A stretch of 64,000 nucleotides of DNA from contig CANMAQ010000020.1 of assembly GCA_947495775.1 (NCBI GenBank), forward strand, positions 1 to 64,000. The letters run 5' to 3'. This DNA is from Jejuia algarum (GTDB taxonomy: Bacteria > Bacteroidota > Bacteroidia > Flavobacteriales > Flavobacteriaceae). Under the pieces are notes generated by a model. The model was not told where the DNA came from and did not search any database. It saw only the letters and a program-made list of their open reading frames with translations. Position numbers and translations under genes: made by a program. Of the stretch, positions 35,159 through 43,464 are shown piece by piece (position 1 is the stretch's first letter; every line of letters begins with the position of its first letter).

Positions 35159-36445
35159 CTATCTCTTTTCTATAGGAGAAAAACCTCTTTCTGTTTCCCC
35201 TACGTATAATTGTCTTGGACGCCCTATTGGCTCTTTATTTAAACGCATTTCTCTCCATTGTGCGATCCATCCTGGTAAACGTCCTAAAGCAAACATTACT
35301 GTAAACATTTCTACAGGAATCCCCATAGCTCTGTAAATAATACCTGAGTAGAAATCTACGTTTGGATATAATTTTCTATCTACAAAATAAGAATCTTCTA
35401 AAGCTTCTTTTTCAAGACCTTTAGCGATATCTAAAATAGGATCTTGTACCCCTAAATCTGCTAAAACTTCATCGGCAGCAACTTTAATGATCTTAGCACG
35501 AGGATCGAAGTTTTTATAAACGCGGTGACCGAAGCCCATTAAACGGAACGGATCACTCTTATCTTTTGCTTTGGCCATGTACTTTTTAGTATCACCACCA
35601 TCTTCTTTAATCGCTTCTAGCATCTCTAAAACCGCTTGGTTTGCTCCACCATGTAGTGGGCCCCAAAGCGCTGATATACCTGCTGATAACGATGCAAATA
35701 AACCTGCATGAGATGACCCTACAATACGTACTGTAGAGGTTGAACAATTTTGCTCGTGGTCTGCATGTAAGATTAATAATTTATCTAAAGCATCTACTAC
35801 AATTTGATTTTGAGTGTACTCTTCGTTAGGAACTTTGAACATCATTTTCAAAATGTTCTCTACATAACCTAAGTTTTTATCACCGTAATCTAATGGTAAA
35901 CCACTTTTCTTACGCATTGTCCATGCCACTAACACAGGGAATTTCCCTAATATACGTACTACTGAATTGTACATATCTTCCTCAGATTCTACATCTACAG
36001 ACTCTGGGTTAAATGCTGTTAAAGCACTCGTTAAAGATGATAACACGCCCATAGGGTGTGCTGACTTAGGAAAAGCATCTAAGATTTTCTTAACGTCTTC
36101 ATCTACGATAGAGTTCTTTTTAATATCTGCGTGGAATTTGTCTAATTCTGCTTGCGTTGGTAACTCTCCAAAAATAAGTAAGTAAGCAACTTCTAAGAAA
36201 TCTGCTTTTTCTGCAAGTTCTTCTATAGAGTAGCCTCTGTATCTTAAAATACCTTTTTCACCATCTAAGAAAGTAACGGCACTTTTACATGATCCTGTGT
36301 TTTTATAGCCTGGATCTAGGGTTATAAGCCCTTTTGTAGCGCCTCTAAGCGCTTTTATATCCATTCCTATTTCATTCTCTGTCCCCTCTATTAAAGGAAA
36401 CTCATGTTTTTCTCCATTTATTTCTAAAGTACCGGTATTTGACAT
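35159..36445 (-). CDS. gltA: Citrate synthase
   Basis: 428-residue citrate synthase (oxaloacetate plus acetyl-CoA to citrate), first step of the TCA cycle. The active-site histidines are in ILHADHEQNCSTS and GPLHGGANQAVLEML. MGFGHRVYKNFDPRAKI is the family signature with the catalytic region. The N-terminal domain, starting LEINGEKHEFPLIEGT, fits the hexameric Gram-negative type. Upstream TAGATTTTG with TTTG at 36519-36522 (23-nt gap) may be its promoter, though the -7 box has an extra base. It is transcribed on its own. Confidence 0.97.
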   Translation of the reverse strand: MSNTGTLEINGEKHEFPLIEGTENEIGMDIKALRGATKGLITLDPGYKNTGSCKSAVTFLDGEKGILRYRGYSIEELAEKADFLEVAYLLIFGELPTQAELDKFHADIKKNSIVDEDVKKILDAFPKSAHPMGVLSSLTSALTAFNPESVDVESEEDMYNSVVRILGKFPVLVAWTMRKKSGLPLDYGDKNLGYVENILKMMFKVPNEEYTQNQIVVDALDKLLILHADHEQNCSTSTVRIVGSSHAGLFASLSAGISALWGPLHGGANQAVLEMLEAIKEDGGDTKKYMAKAKDKSDPFRLMGFGHRVYKNFDPRAKIIKVAADEVLADLGVQDPILDIAKGLEKEALEDSYFVDRKLYPNVDFYSGIIYRAMGIPVEMFTVMFALGRLPGWIAQWREMRLNKEPIGRPRQLYVGETERGFSPIEKR

Positions 36446-36557
36446 CTGATTTTCTTTATATTTTAATTTAAGCGATCGCTAATTTACAAAATCTAAGCTT
36501 ATTTTAGAAGTCTCTATGCAAAGGTTTTGTTAATTAATACATTGTTAGTAATTGAAC

Positions 36558-36597
36558 AAAAAAAAAGCAATTACTTAATAGTAATTGCTTTTTTTTA
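36558..36597 (-). terminator. eno terminator
   Basis: A-run GCAATTACT pairs with AGTAATTGC T-run around TTAA, a perfect 9-bp stem with A/T tails, 24 nt after the eno stop. Confidence 0.88.
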
Positions 36598-36620
36598 AAA
36601 AGTCTTAATATTGACTGTTC

Positions 36621-37913
36621 TTACTTCACTTTAAAAGCATTCTCTGCTGGAAAATAAGCTACAGATCCTAACTCTTCTTCAATACGAAGTAATTGGTTGT
36701 ATTTCGCCATACGATCACTACGAGATGCAGATCCTGTTTTTATTTGTCCTGTGTTTAACGCTACTGCTAAATCGGCAATAGTATTATCTTCTGTCTCTCC
36801 AGAACGGTGCGACATTACAGACGTGTACCCTGCATTGTGTGCCATGTTAACAGCTGCGATAGTCTCTGTTAAAGATCCTATTTGGTTAACTTTAATCAAT
36901 ATAGAATTCGCTATACCTTCGTTAATACCACGAGACAAACGCTCTACGTTAGTTACAAATAAATCATCTCCAACTAACTGTACTTTATCTCCAACCAATT
37001 CTGTTAAGTATTTCCAACCTTCCCAGTCGTTTTCGTCCATACCATCTTCAATAGAAATGATAGGATACTTACCTACAAGTTCTGCTAAGTACTCTGCTTG
37101 TTCTTTACTTGTTCTCACTTTTCCAGAAGGCCCTTCAAATTTAGCGTAGTCGTATTTACCATCTTGGAAAAACTCTGCTGAAGCACAATCTAAAGCGATT
37201 TTAATTTCTTCTCCAAATTTATAACCTGCATTTTCTACAGCTTTAGCTATCGTTTCTAATGCATCTTCTGTACCACCTTCTAAGTTTGGTGCAAAACCAC
37301 CTTCATCACCTACAGCTGTACTTAAATTTCTATCGTGTAAAACTTTCTTTAAATGGTGAAATATTTCAGTTCCCATTTGCATAGCATGCGTAAAGTTTTT
37401 TGCTTTTACAGGCATAATCATAAATTCCTGAAATGCAATTGGCGCATCACTATGAGACCCACCATTAATGATGTTCATCATTGGTAATGGTAGTGTATTT
37501 GCAGAAACACCGCCTACGTAACGGTATAAAGGCATGCTTAATTCGTTAGCTGCTGCTTTAGCTACTGCTAAAGACACACCTAAAATAGCATTGGCTCCTA
37601 ACCTTGATTTGTTTGGCGTACCGTCTAAATCAATCATCATTTGATCGATAAGGTTTTGTTCAAATACAGATACCCCTAATAATTCTTCTGCGATAAGCGT
37701 GTTTACATTCTCTACGGCTTTTAAAACACCTTTTCCCATGTAAGTGTCGCCACCATCACGTAATTCTACTGCTTCGTGTTCTCCTGTAGATGCTCCTGAT
37801 GGTACAGCAGCTCTACCTAATATATTGTTTTCTGTAATGACGTCTACTTCAACAGTAGGATTACCTCTTGAGTCTAGAATTTGTCTTGCGTGGATGTTAA
37901 TGATTACGCTCAT
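36621..37913 (-). CDS. eno: Enolase
   Basis: 430-residue enolase (2-phosphoglycerate to phosphoenolpyruvate), glycolysis/gluconeogenesis. Motifs include ARQILDSRGNPTVEVD at the start, GGSHSDAPIAFQEFMI, the magnesium ligands in ALDCASAEFF, SIEDGMDENDW and LVGDDLFVTN, and the signature SHRSGETEDNTIADL. Length and order are standard. It is flanked by gltA and carA, the usual flavobacterial neighbourhood next to the ribosomal alpha operon. Confidence 0.98.
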   Translation of the reverse strand: MSVIINIHARQILDSRGNPTVEVDVITENNILGRAAVPSGASTGEHEAVELRDGGDTYMGKGVLKAVENVNTLIAEELLGVSVFEQNLIDQMMIDLDGTPNKSRLGANAILGVSLAVAKAAANELSMPLYRYVGGVSANTLPLPMMNIINGGSHSDAPIAFQEFMIMPVKAKNFTHAMQMGTEIFHHLKKVLHDRNLSTAVGDEGGFAPNLEGGTEDALETIAKAVENAGYKFGEEIKIALDCASAEFFQDGKYDYAKFEGPSGKVRTSKEQAEYLAELVGKYPIISIEDGMDENDWEGWKYLTELVGDKVQLVGDDLFVTNVERLSRGINEGIANSILIKVNQIGSLTETIAAVNMAHNAGYTSVMSHRSGETEDNTIADLAVALNTGQIKTGSASRSDRMAKYNQLLRIEEELGSVAYFPAENAFKVK

Positions 37914-37942
37914 AATGGTTTGTTTTATTTCTTTTAATTCTT

Positions 37943-37950
37943 CAAATTTA
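37943..37950 (-). promoter_or_regulatory. Promoter -7 element of eno
   Basis: TAAATTTG on the minus strand fits TAnnTTTG, about 30 nt before the ATG. The -33 region is weak. Confidence 0.4.
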
Positions 37951-38047
37951 CGTTTAAATCTTCTTTTTTGTACAGGCTTAGCAGATTAAATATTCAAATA
38001 AAAACTATAACGTTTTAGTAATGTGTCTAATCTCTAAAAACGGTATC

Positions 38048-39172
38048 TTATTTTTTAGAAGCTGTTTTGTGTTTCTTGATATTAGCTACAAATTGATCGA
38101 AAAGATATACCGAATCGTGCGGTCCTGGGCTAGCTTCTGGGTGGTATTGTACCGAAAAGCAGTTTTTAGATGTCATCGCCAAACCTGCCACTGTATCATC
38201 ATTTAAATGCACATGGGTTACTTTTAAATCGCTATTGGCTTCAGCTTCTTCTCTATTTACCGCAAAACCGTGGTTTTGAGATGTGATTTCCCCCTTACCT
38301 GTAATTAGGTTTTTTACAGGATGATTAATCCCTCTATGACCATTGTGCATTTTATATGTAGACACGCCATTTGCTATGGCGATAACCTGGTGTCCTAAAC
38401 AAATACCAAACAACGGTAAGTTTCTCTTAATAATTTCTTTTGCTACTGCCTGCGCCTCTACTAATGGTTCTGGATCACCAGGGCCGTTAGATAAGAAATA
38501 CCCATCAGGCTGGAATGCTTCTAATTCTTCAAATGTTGCGTTGTATGGAAATACCTTAACGTACACATCTCTACTTGCAATATGTCTTAATATATTTTTC
38601 TTTATCCCAATATCTAATGCAGCAACTTTATACGTCGCATTTTCATCACCGTAAAAATAAGGTGTTTTTGTAGAGACTTTAGAGGCCAATTCTAAACCGT
38701 TCATTGCTGGAACTTCTGCCAATTGTTGCTTTAAGCCTTCTATATTATCGACTTCGGTAGATATCACAGCATTCATAGCGCCATGTTCTCTAATGTAGCT
38801 CACCAATGCTCTGGTATCAACATCAGAAATAGCAAGAAGATTATTTTTATCTAAGAAATCTTCTAATGACAAATCTGCAGCATCTCGTGAATAATCGTAA
38901 CTAAAGTTTTTTACGATTAATCCAGAAATCTTAATAGAATCGGATTCTACTTCTTCTGCATTAGTACCGTAGTTCCCTATATGTGCATTTGTAGCCACCA
39001 TTAACTGTCCAAAATACGAAGGGTCTGTAAAAATCTCTTGATACCCTGTCATTCCAGTATTAAAACAAACTTCTCCAAATGAAGTCCCTTGCTTATTACC
39101 TACTGCTTTACCATAAAAAATTGTACCATCTGCAAGTAGAACGATTGCATTTTGTCTCTTTTGATATTTCAT
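38048..39172 (-). CDS. carA: Carbamoyl-phosphate synthase small subunit
   Basis: 374-residue glutaminase subunit that feeds ammonia to CarB for pyrimidine and arginine synthesis. The N-terminal domain starts AIVLLADGTIFYGKAVG and has CFNTGMTGYQEIFTDPSY. The GATase domain has the oxyanion motif SNGPGDPEP, the nucleophile in GICLGHQ, and catalytic His/Glu in VQYHPEASPGPHD. carB is not in the window. No terminator was seen after the gene, so transcription into eno is possible. Confidence 0.97.
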   Translation of the reverse strand: MKYQKRQNAIVLLADGTIFYGKAVGNKQGTSFGEVCFNTGMTGYQEIFTDPSYFGQLMVATNAHIGNYGTNAEEVESDSIKISGLIVKNFSYDYSRDAADLSLEDFLDKNNLLAISDVDTRALVSYIREHGAMNAVISTEVDNIEGLKQQLAEVPAMNGLELASKVSTKTPYFYGDENATYKVAALDIGIKKNILRHIASRDVYVKVFPYNATFEELEAFQPDGYFLSNGPGDPEPLVEAQAVAKEIIKRNLPLFGICLGHQVIAIANGVSTYKMHNGHRGINHPVKNLITGKGEITSQNHGFAVNREEAEANSDLKVTHVHLNDDTVAGLAMTSKNCFSVQYHPEASPGPHDSVYLFDQFVANIKKHKTASKK

Positions 39173-39400
39173 GTGTTTAAATATAATTTTAGATATAACT
39201 TATAATGCGTTGATTCCTTAGTTACCATCACACTACACCTTTTGTCAAGACAAGTTACATCTCATGATTCATTTTGTTCTGCGTTCAGTTTTAATGCGTT
39301 TTATAGCTATGGCCTTCGTATAAATAGGCTCCATACAACACCAGTTAAAACCTTACCCTAGGCTAATCGTGATTAGCGTCTTATGTTTTGCAAAAATCCA

Positions 39401-39435
39401 AAAAAAAAGGATAAACCAAAAATAGTTTATCCTTT
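39401..39435 (-). terminator. Terminator of the ribosomal alpha operon
   Basis: GGATAAAC pairs with GTTTATCC. The minus-strand copy is followed by an uninterrupted run of T residues, 24 nt after the rplQ stop. Confidence 0.88.
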
Positions 39436-39458
39436 ATATGTTAAATGCTTATCAACAT

Positions 39459-39932
39459 TTATTCCTCTTCGTTAGATGCTTTAGTTTCAACAGGAGCAGC
39501 TGCAGCTGGTTTAGAACCACCTCTTCTACTTCTTCTTGTTGTTTTCTTCTTAGCACTATCTGCGTTATAGATCTCGTTGTAGTCAACTAACTCTATCATT
39601 GCCATATCGGCGTTATCACCTGCACGATTACCCAATTTAATAATTCTTGTGTAACCTCCTGGTCTGTCTCCTATTTTAGTAGCAACATCTCTAAACAATT
39701 CTGTTACGGCTTCTTTTTGTCTTAAACGACTAAAAGCAATACGTCTGTTGTGCGTAGTATCCTCTTTAGACTTTGTGATGATAGGCTCAACAAATTGCTT
39801 TAATGCTTTAGCTTTTGCAACAGTAGTGTTGATACGCTTGTGCTCTATTAAAGAACAAGCCATATTTGCTAACATTGCTTTTCTGTGTGCTGTTTTTCTA
39901 CCTAAATGGTTTATTTTTTTTCCGTGTCTCAT
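39459..39932 (-). CDS. rplQ: 50S ribosomal protein L17
   Basis: 157 residues. It starts MRHGKKINHLGRKTAHRKAM, the L17 signature, with GDRPGGYTRIIKLGNRAGDNADMA in the core. The tail from about 125 (KKKTTRRSRRGG, then Ala/Pro and EEE) is a low-complexity extension beyond the E. coli protein, common in Bacteroidota. It is the last gene of the ribosomal run, 132 nt after rpoA, and a terminator follows. Confidence 0.97.
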   Translation of the reverse strand: MRHGKKINHLGRKTAHRKAMLANMACSLIEHKRINTTVAKAKALKQFVEPIITKSKEDTTHNRRIAFSRLRQKEAVTELFRDVATKIGDRPGGYTRIIKLGNRAGDNADMAMIELVDYNEIYNADSAKKKTTRRSRRGGSKPAAAAPVETKASNEEE

Positions 39933-40065
39933 GACCTTTGTGTTATCATCTTGCTACCAAACCACTTTTAAATGTGGGAGCAAAATATGATTAATAATAA
40001 TTTTTGACTTTCGATTTTAGATTTACGACACCTAAGAGCTGTCGCAAATCTAAATTATAATCGTA

Positions 40066-41058
40066 TTAGTCTTTATCTAATTTATATTTGCTTAAGTCCA
40101 TTCCGAAATTTAAGCCTTTAACATGTACCAATTCTTCTAGTTCTGTTAAAGATTTTTTACCGAAGTTACGGAACTTCATTAAGTCATTTTTATTAAATGA
40201 TACTAAATCTCCTAAAGTATCTACTTCAGCAGCTTTCAAACAGTTTAATGCACGTACCGATAAATCCATATCGATAAGTTTTGTTTTTAACAACTGTCTC
40301 ATATGAAGTGATTCTTCATCGTAAGTTTCAGTCTGCGCAATTTCATCCGCTTCTAAAGTGATACGCTCATCTGAGAATAACATGAAGTGATGAATTAATG
40401 TTTTAGCAGCTTCTGTTAAAGCATCTTGAGGTGTTATAGAACCGTCTGTTATGATTTCGAAAACTAATTTTTCGTAATCTGTTTTTTGCTCTACACGGTA
40501 ATTCTCAATACTATACTTTACATTCTTTATAGGTGTGTATATAGAATCTGTAAAAATTGTTCCTATTGGTGCTGAAGGCTTCTTATTCTCTTCTGCAGGA
40601 ACATATCCTCTACCTTTTTCTATAGTGATTTCCATATTGATGCTCACTTTAGGATCTAAATTACAGACTACTAATTCTGAATTTAATACTTGAAATCCTG
40701 AGATGAACTTTTGAAAATCTCCAGCTAATATTTGTTCTTGACCAGAGATAGAAATAGAGATAGATTCGTTATCGATATCTTCTATCTGTCTTTTAAAACG
40801 TACTTGCTTTAAGTTTAAGATGATTTCTGTTACATCTTCAACTACTCCTGCTATTGCCGAAAACTCATGATCTACACCTTCTATTCTAACCGATGTAATT
40901 GCAAAACCTTCTAAAGAGGATAATAACACTCTTCTAAGTGCATTTCCTACTGTTAAACCATAACCTGGTTCTAATGGTCTGAATTCGAATTTACCTTCGA
41001 AATCAGTAGAATCAATCATGATAACTTTATCAGGCTTCTGAAAATTAAATACTGCCAT
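40066..41058 (-). CDS. rpoA: RNA polymerase alpha subunit
   Basis: 330-residue alpha subunit. The N-terminal domain starts MAVFNFQKPDKV, with the dimerisation segment PLEPGYGLTVGNALRRVLLSS. The C-terminal DNA-binding domain (about 250-320) has LNCLKAAEVDTLGDLVSFNK and MKFRNFGKKSLTELEEL. An in-frame ATG at 41133 would add 25 residues unlike any alpha subunit, so 41058 is used. It lies between rpsD and rplQ. Confidence 0.97.
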   Translation of the reverse strand: MAVFNFQKPDKVIMIDSTDFEGKFEFRPLEPGYGLTVGNALRRVLLSSLEGFAITSVRIEGVDHEFSAIAGVVEDVTEIILNLKQVRFKRQIEDIDNESISISISGQEQILAGDFQKFISGFQVLNSELVVCNLDPKVSINMEITIEKGRGYVPAEENKKPSAPIGTIFTDSIYTPIKNVKYSIENYRVEQKTDYEKLVFEIITDGSITPQDALTEAAKTLIHHFMLFSDERITLEADEIAQTETYDEESLHMRQLLKTKLIDMDLSVRALNCLKAAEVDTLGDLVSFNKNDLMKFRNFGKKSLTELEELVHVKGLNFGMDLSKYKLDKD

Positions 41059-41153
41059 AGTGTTCTTCGTTTTAATTGTGATTTGGTTGCGCGATTTAAA
41101 AGTTTGAAGAACACTAATAAATCCTTTGGCCAAATACCAATATGATTAATGTA

Positions 41154-41759
41154 TTATTTAGAGTATAATTCAACGATAAATTGCTCGTTGATATTTTCTG
41201 GAATTTGAATTCTCGCAGGAACAGAAACGTAAGTACCAGTCTTTGTATCGTTATTCCAAGTAATCCATTCAAAAACATTACTAGAATTTGAAAGTGATCT
41301 TTCGATAGCTTCTAATGACTTAGATTTTTCTCTTACAGCAACAACATCACCAGCTTTTAATTGGTAAGAAGGGATGTTAACCAACTCGCCATTTACTGTT
41401 ATGTGTCTGTGAGATACTAATTGACGTGCACCGCTTCTAGAAGGCGAAATACCCATTCTGTAAACAACGTTGTCTAATCTAGATTCACATAATTGTAATA
41501 ATACTTCACCGGTAATACCCTGTGCTGTTCTTGCTTTCTTAAATAAGCCTCTAAATTGACGCTCTAAAATACCGTAAGTGTATTTTGCTTTTTGTTTTTC
41601 TTGCAACTGGATTGCGTACTCAGACTTCTTACCACGTCTTCTTGCGTTACCATGTTGCCCTGGAGGGTAATTTCTTTTTTCAAAAGATTTGTCTTCTCCG
41701 AATATAGCTTCGCCAAATTTACGCGCTATTTTAGTTTTAGGACCAGTATATCTTGCCAT
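41154..41759 (-). CDS. rpsD: 30S ribosomal protein S4
   Basis: 201-residue primary rRNA-binding protein. It starts ARYTGPKTKIARKFGE, and the S4 domain near 95-160 has LCESRLDNVVYRMGISPSRS and RQLVSHRHITVNGE. A 196-nt gap separates it from rpsK, holding a TAAATTTG element (41864-41871) that might be an internal promoter, though without a clear -33 box. Confidence 0.97.
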   Translation of the reverse strand: MARYTGPKTKIARKFGEAIFGEDKSFEKRNYPPGQHGNARRRGKKSEYAIQLQEKQKAKYTYGILERQFRGLFKKARTAQGITGEVLLQLCESRLDNVVYRMGISPSRSGARQLVSHRHITVNGELVNIPSYQLKAGDVVAVREKSKSLEAIERSLSNSSNVFEWITWNNDTKTGTYVSVPARIQIPENINEQFIVELYSK

Positions 41760-41955
41760 TTTAAATTTGTTTTGAGAGGGGTTATGAATTAAGGTCTTAA
41801 TCTTATCCTTCGATAACCGTTAACCGCTCGTTGATACTTGTTTATAATTATTTTTTCAGTTTGCAAATTTACGCAAAAAATTAATACCACCTATATGTTA
41901 GATGATATTAATTTTTTATGTACTTGCGTATTTAATACCGTTAGTTAAAACGTGA

Positions 41956-42339
41956 TTAAACTCTTCTTCTTTTAGGAGGACGACAACCGTTATGTGGTAA
42001 TGGAGTAACATCGATAATTTCTGTTACTTCAATTCCTGCATTGTGTATAGAACGGATAGCAGATTCTCTACCATTACCCGGGCCTTTCACATATACCTTA
42101 ACTTTTTTCAATCCAGCTTCTATAGCTACTCCAGATGCGTCTTCTGCAGCTAACTGCGCAGCATAAGGTGTATTTTTCTTAGAACCTCTAAATCCCATTT
42201 TACCGGCAGAAGACCATGAAATTACATCGCCTTTCTTGTTCGTTAATGAGATGATGATATTGTTAAAAGAAGCTGTTACGTGCGCTTCTCCAATAGCATC
42301 TACTATTACTTTACGTTTTTTTGTACTTGACTTTGCCAT
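41956..42339 (-). CDS. rpsK: 30S ribosomal protein S11
   Basis: 127 residues with the S11 landmarks AHVTASFNNIIISLTNKKGD and the C-terminal VTPLPHNGCRPPKRRRV. It forms part of the platform and mRNA exit region of the 30S subunit. It follows rpsM after a 113-nt repetitive spacer. Confidence 0.97.
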   Translation of the reverse strand: MAKSSTKKRKVIVDAIGEAHVTASFNNIIISLTNKKGDVISWSSAGKMGFRGSKKNTPYAAQLAAEDASGVAIEAGLKKVKVYVKGPGNGRESAIRSIHNAGIEVTEIIDVTPLPHNGCRPPKRRRV

Positions 42340-42446
42340 ATTCTTTTAGTTTTTAGTTGCTAGTTTTTAGTTATTGGAATCCTAAACTTTTACATTTCTA
42401 ACAGATTCTTCTAACGTCCAAATACTAATGACTAATGACTATTTTT
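42340..42446 (-). repeat. Intergenic direct repeat, copy A (rpsM-rpsK spacer)
   Basis: About 107 bp with the blocks TAGTTTTTAGTTGCTAGT, GGAATCCTAAAC, CAGATTCTTCTAAC and ACTAATGACTAATGACTA. Copy B at 42828-42935 has the same blocks in the same order. Inside each copy TAGTTTTTAGTT is itself repeated. Confidence 0.7.
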
Positions 42447-42452
42447 TAATTA

Positions 42453-42827
42453 TTACTTCGTTGCTTTTTTCTTGTTAGCAACAGTTTTTCTTCTACCTTT
42501 TCGCGTTCTAGAGTTGTTCTTAGTACGCTGCCCTCTTAATGGTAGACCAGCTCTGTGACGAATCCCTCTGTAACATCCTATGTCCATTAAACGCTTAATG
42601 TTCAACTGTGTTTCAGAACGTAATTCACCTTCTATAGTATAAGTTCCAACAGCTTCACGGATCGCTCCTATTTCATCATCTGTCCAATCTTGTACTTTAG
42701 TGTTTTCGTCTACTTTAGCGGTTGCTAAAATCTCTTGTGATCTACTTCTACCTATTCCGAAGATATAAGTTAAAGAAATAACACCTCTCTTTTGTTTTGG
42801 TATATCTACACCTGCAATTCTTGCCAT
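42453..42827 (-). CDS. rpsM: 30S ribosomal protein S13
   Basis: 124 residues starting ARIAGVDIPKQKRGVISLTY, with the DIGCYRGIRHRAGLPLRGQR segment and a basic tail ending KKATK. It contacts tRNA and forms bridges to the 50S subunit. It lies between rpmJ and rpsK. Confidence 0.97.
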   Translation of the reverse strand: MARIAGVDIPKQKRGVISLTYIFGIGRSRSQEILATAKVDENTKVQDWTDDEIGAIREAVGTYTIEGELRSETQLNIKRLMDIGCYRGIRHRAGLPLRGQRTKNNSRTRKGRRKTVANKKKATK

Positions 42828-42935
42828 ATTATTCTTAGTTTCTAGTTGTCAGTTTTTAGTTGTTAGAATCCTAAACATTTCTATTTCAAGCAGATTCATC
42901 TAACTTCTAAACACTAATGACTCATGTCTAATTTT
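42828..42935 (-). repeat. Intergenic direct repeat, copy B (rpmJ-rpsM spacer)
   Basis: About 108 bp similar to copy A throughout: TAGTTTCTAGTTGTCAGT, AGAATCCTAAAC, CAGATTCATCTAAC and ACTAATGACTCATGTCTA. It fills the whole gap between the rpsM start and the rpmJ stop. Confidence 0.7.
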
Positions 42936-43052
42936 TTATCCTTGTCTTTGTTTAAACCTAGGATTCTTTTTGTTTATTACGTAAAGTCTACCTTTTCTAC
43001 GCACTATTTTACAATCTGCGCTTCTTTTCTTTACTGATGCTCTTACTTTCAT
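42936..43052 (-). CDS. rpmJ: 50S ribosomal protein L36, zinc-free form
   Basis: 38-residue protein read directly: MKVRASVKKRSADCKIVRRK followed by GRLYVINKKNPRFKQRQG. It is the normal length. Compared with the zinc-binding type (C, C, C, H ligands), only one cysteine remains; the others are Ser, Asn and Phe, so this is a C-minus L36 that needs no zinc. It lies in the standard place between infA and rpsM. Confidence 0.95.
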   Translation of the reverse strand: MKVRASVKKRSADCKIVRRKGRLYVINKKNPRFKQRQG

Positions 43053-43140
43053 CTTAATTCTAGTTTAATAGTTTAAAAGTCTAAAAGTTGAACAACTTTG
43101 CTTTACAACTTTCTACTTTATTACTTTACAACTTAATGTA

Positions 43141-43356
43141 TTAGTACCTGTATGTTATACGAGCCTTCGTTAAATCGTAAGGACTCATTTCTAATTTCAC
43201 TTTGTCTCCTGGTAACAATTTAATGTAATGCATACGCATTTTACCAGAAATATGTGCTGTCACGATGTGACCATTCTCTAATTCTACACGAAACATTGCA
43301 TTTGATAACGCTTCTATTATTGTTCCGTCTTGTTCTATAGCTGCTTGTTTTGCCAT
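43141..43356 (-). CDS. infA: Translation initiation factor IF-1
   Basis: 71-residue OB-fold protein starting AKQAAIEQDGTIIEALSNAM, with FRVELENGHIVTAHISGKMR and the end YDLTKARITYRY. It binds the 30S A site during initiation. It lies between secY and rpmJ, with an 88-nt low-complexity spacer after it. Confidence 0.97.
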   Translation of the reverse strand: MAKQAAIEQDGTIIEALSNAMFRVELENGHIVTAHISGKMRMHYIKLLPGDKVKLEMSPYDLTKARITYRY

Positions 43357-43464
43357 GTTTTAGGTTTTAGTTATTAGCCCTTTAGGTGTTAGAAAGCTAT
43401 GTACTATACTGTTAATTTAATCTAATTGTTTCTAATGTCTAATCGACTATATACTATTTGCTAA

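Noticed and set aside
41059..41133. Longer N terminus of rpoA
   Set aside because: The extra 25 residues are unlike alpha subunits, and MAVFNFQKPDK is the standard start.
42340..43464. Repetitive spacers considered as a CRISPR array
   Set aside because: Two long imperfect copies separated by genes, not short identical repeats with unique spacers; no cas genes.
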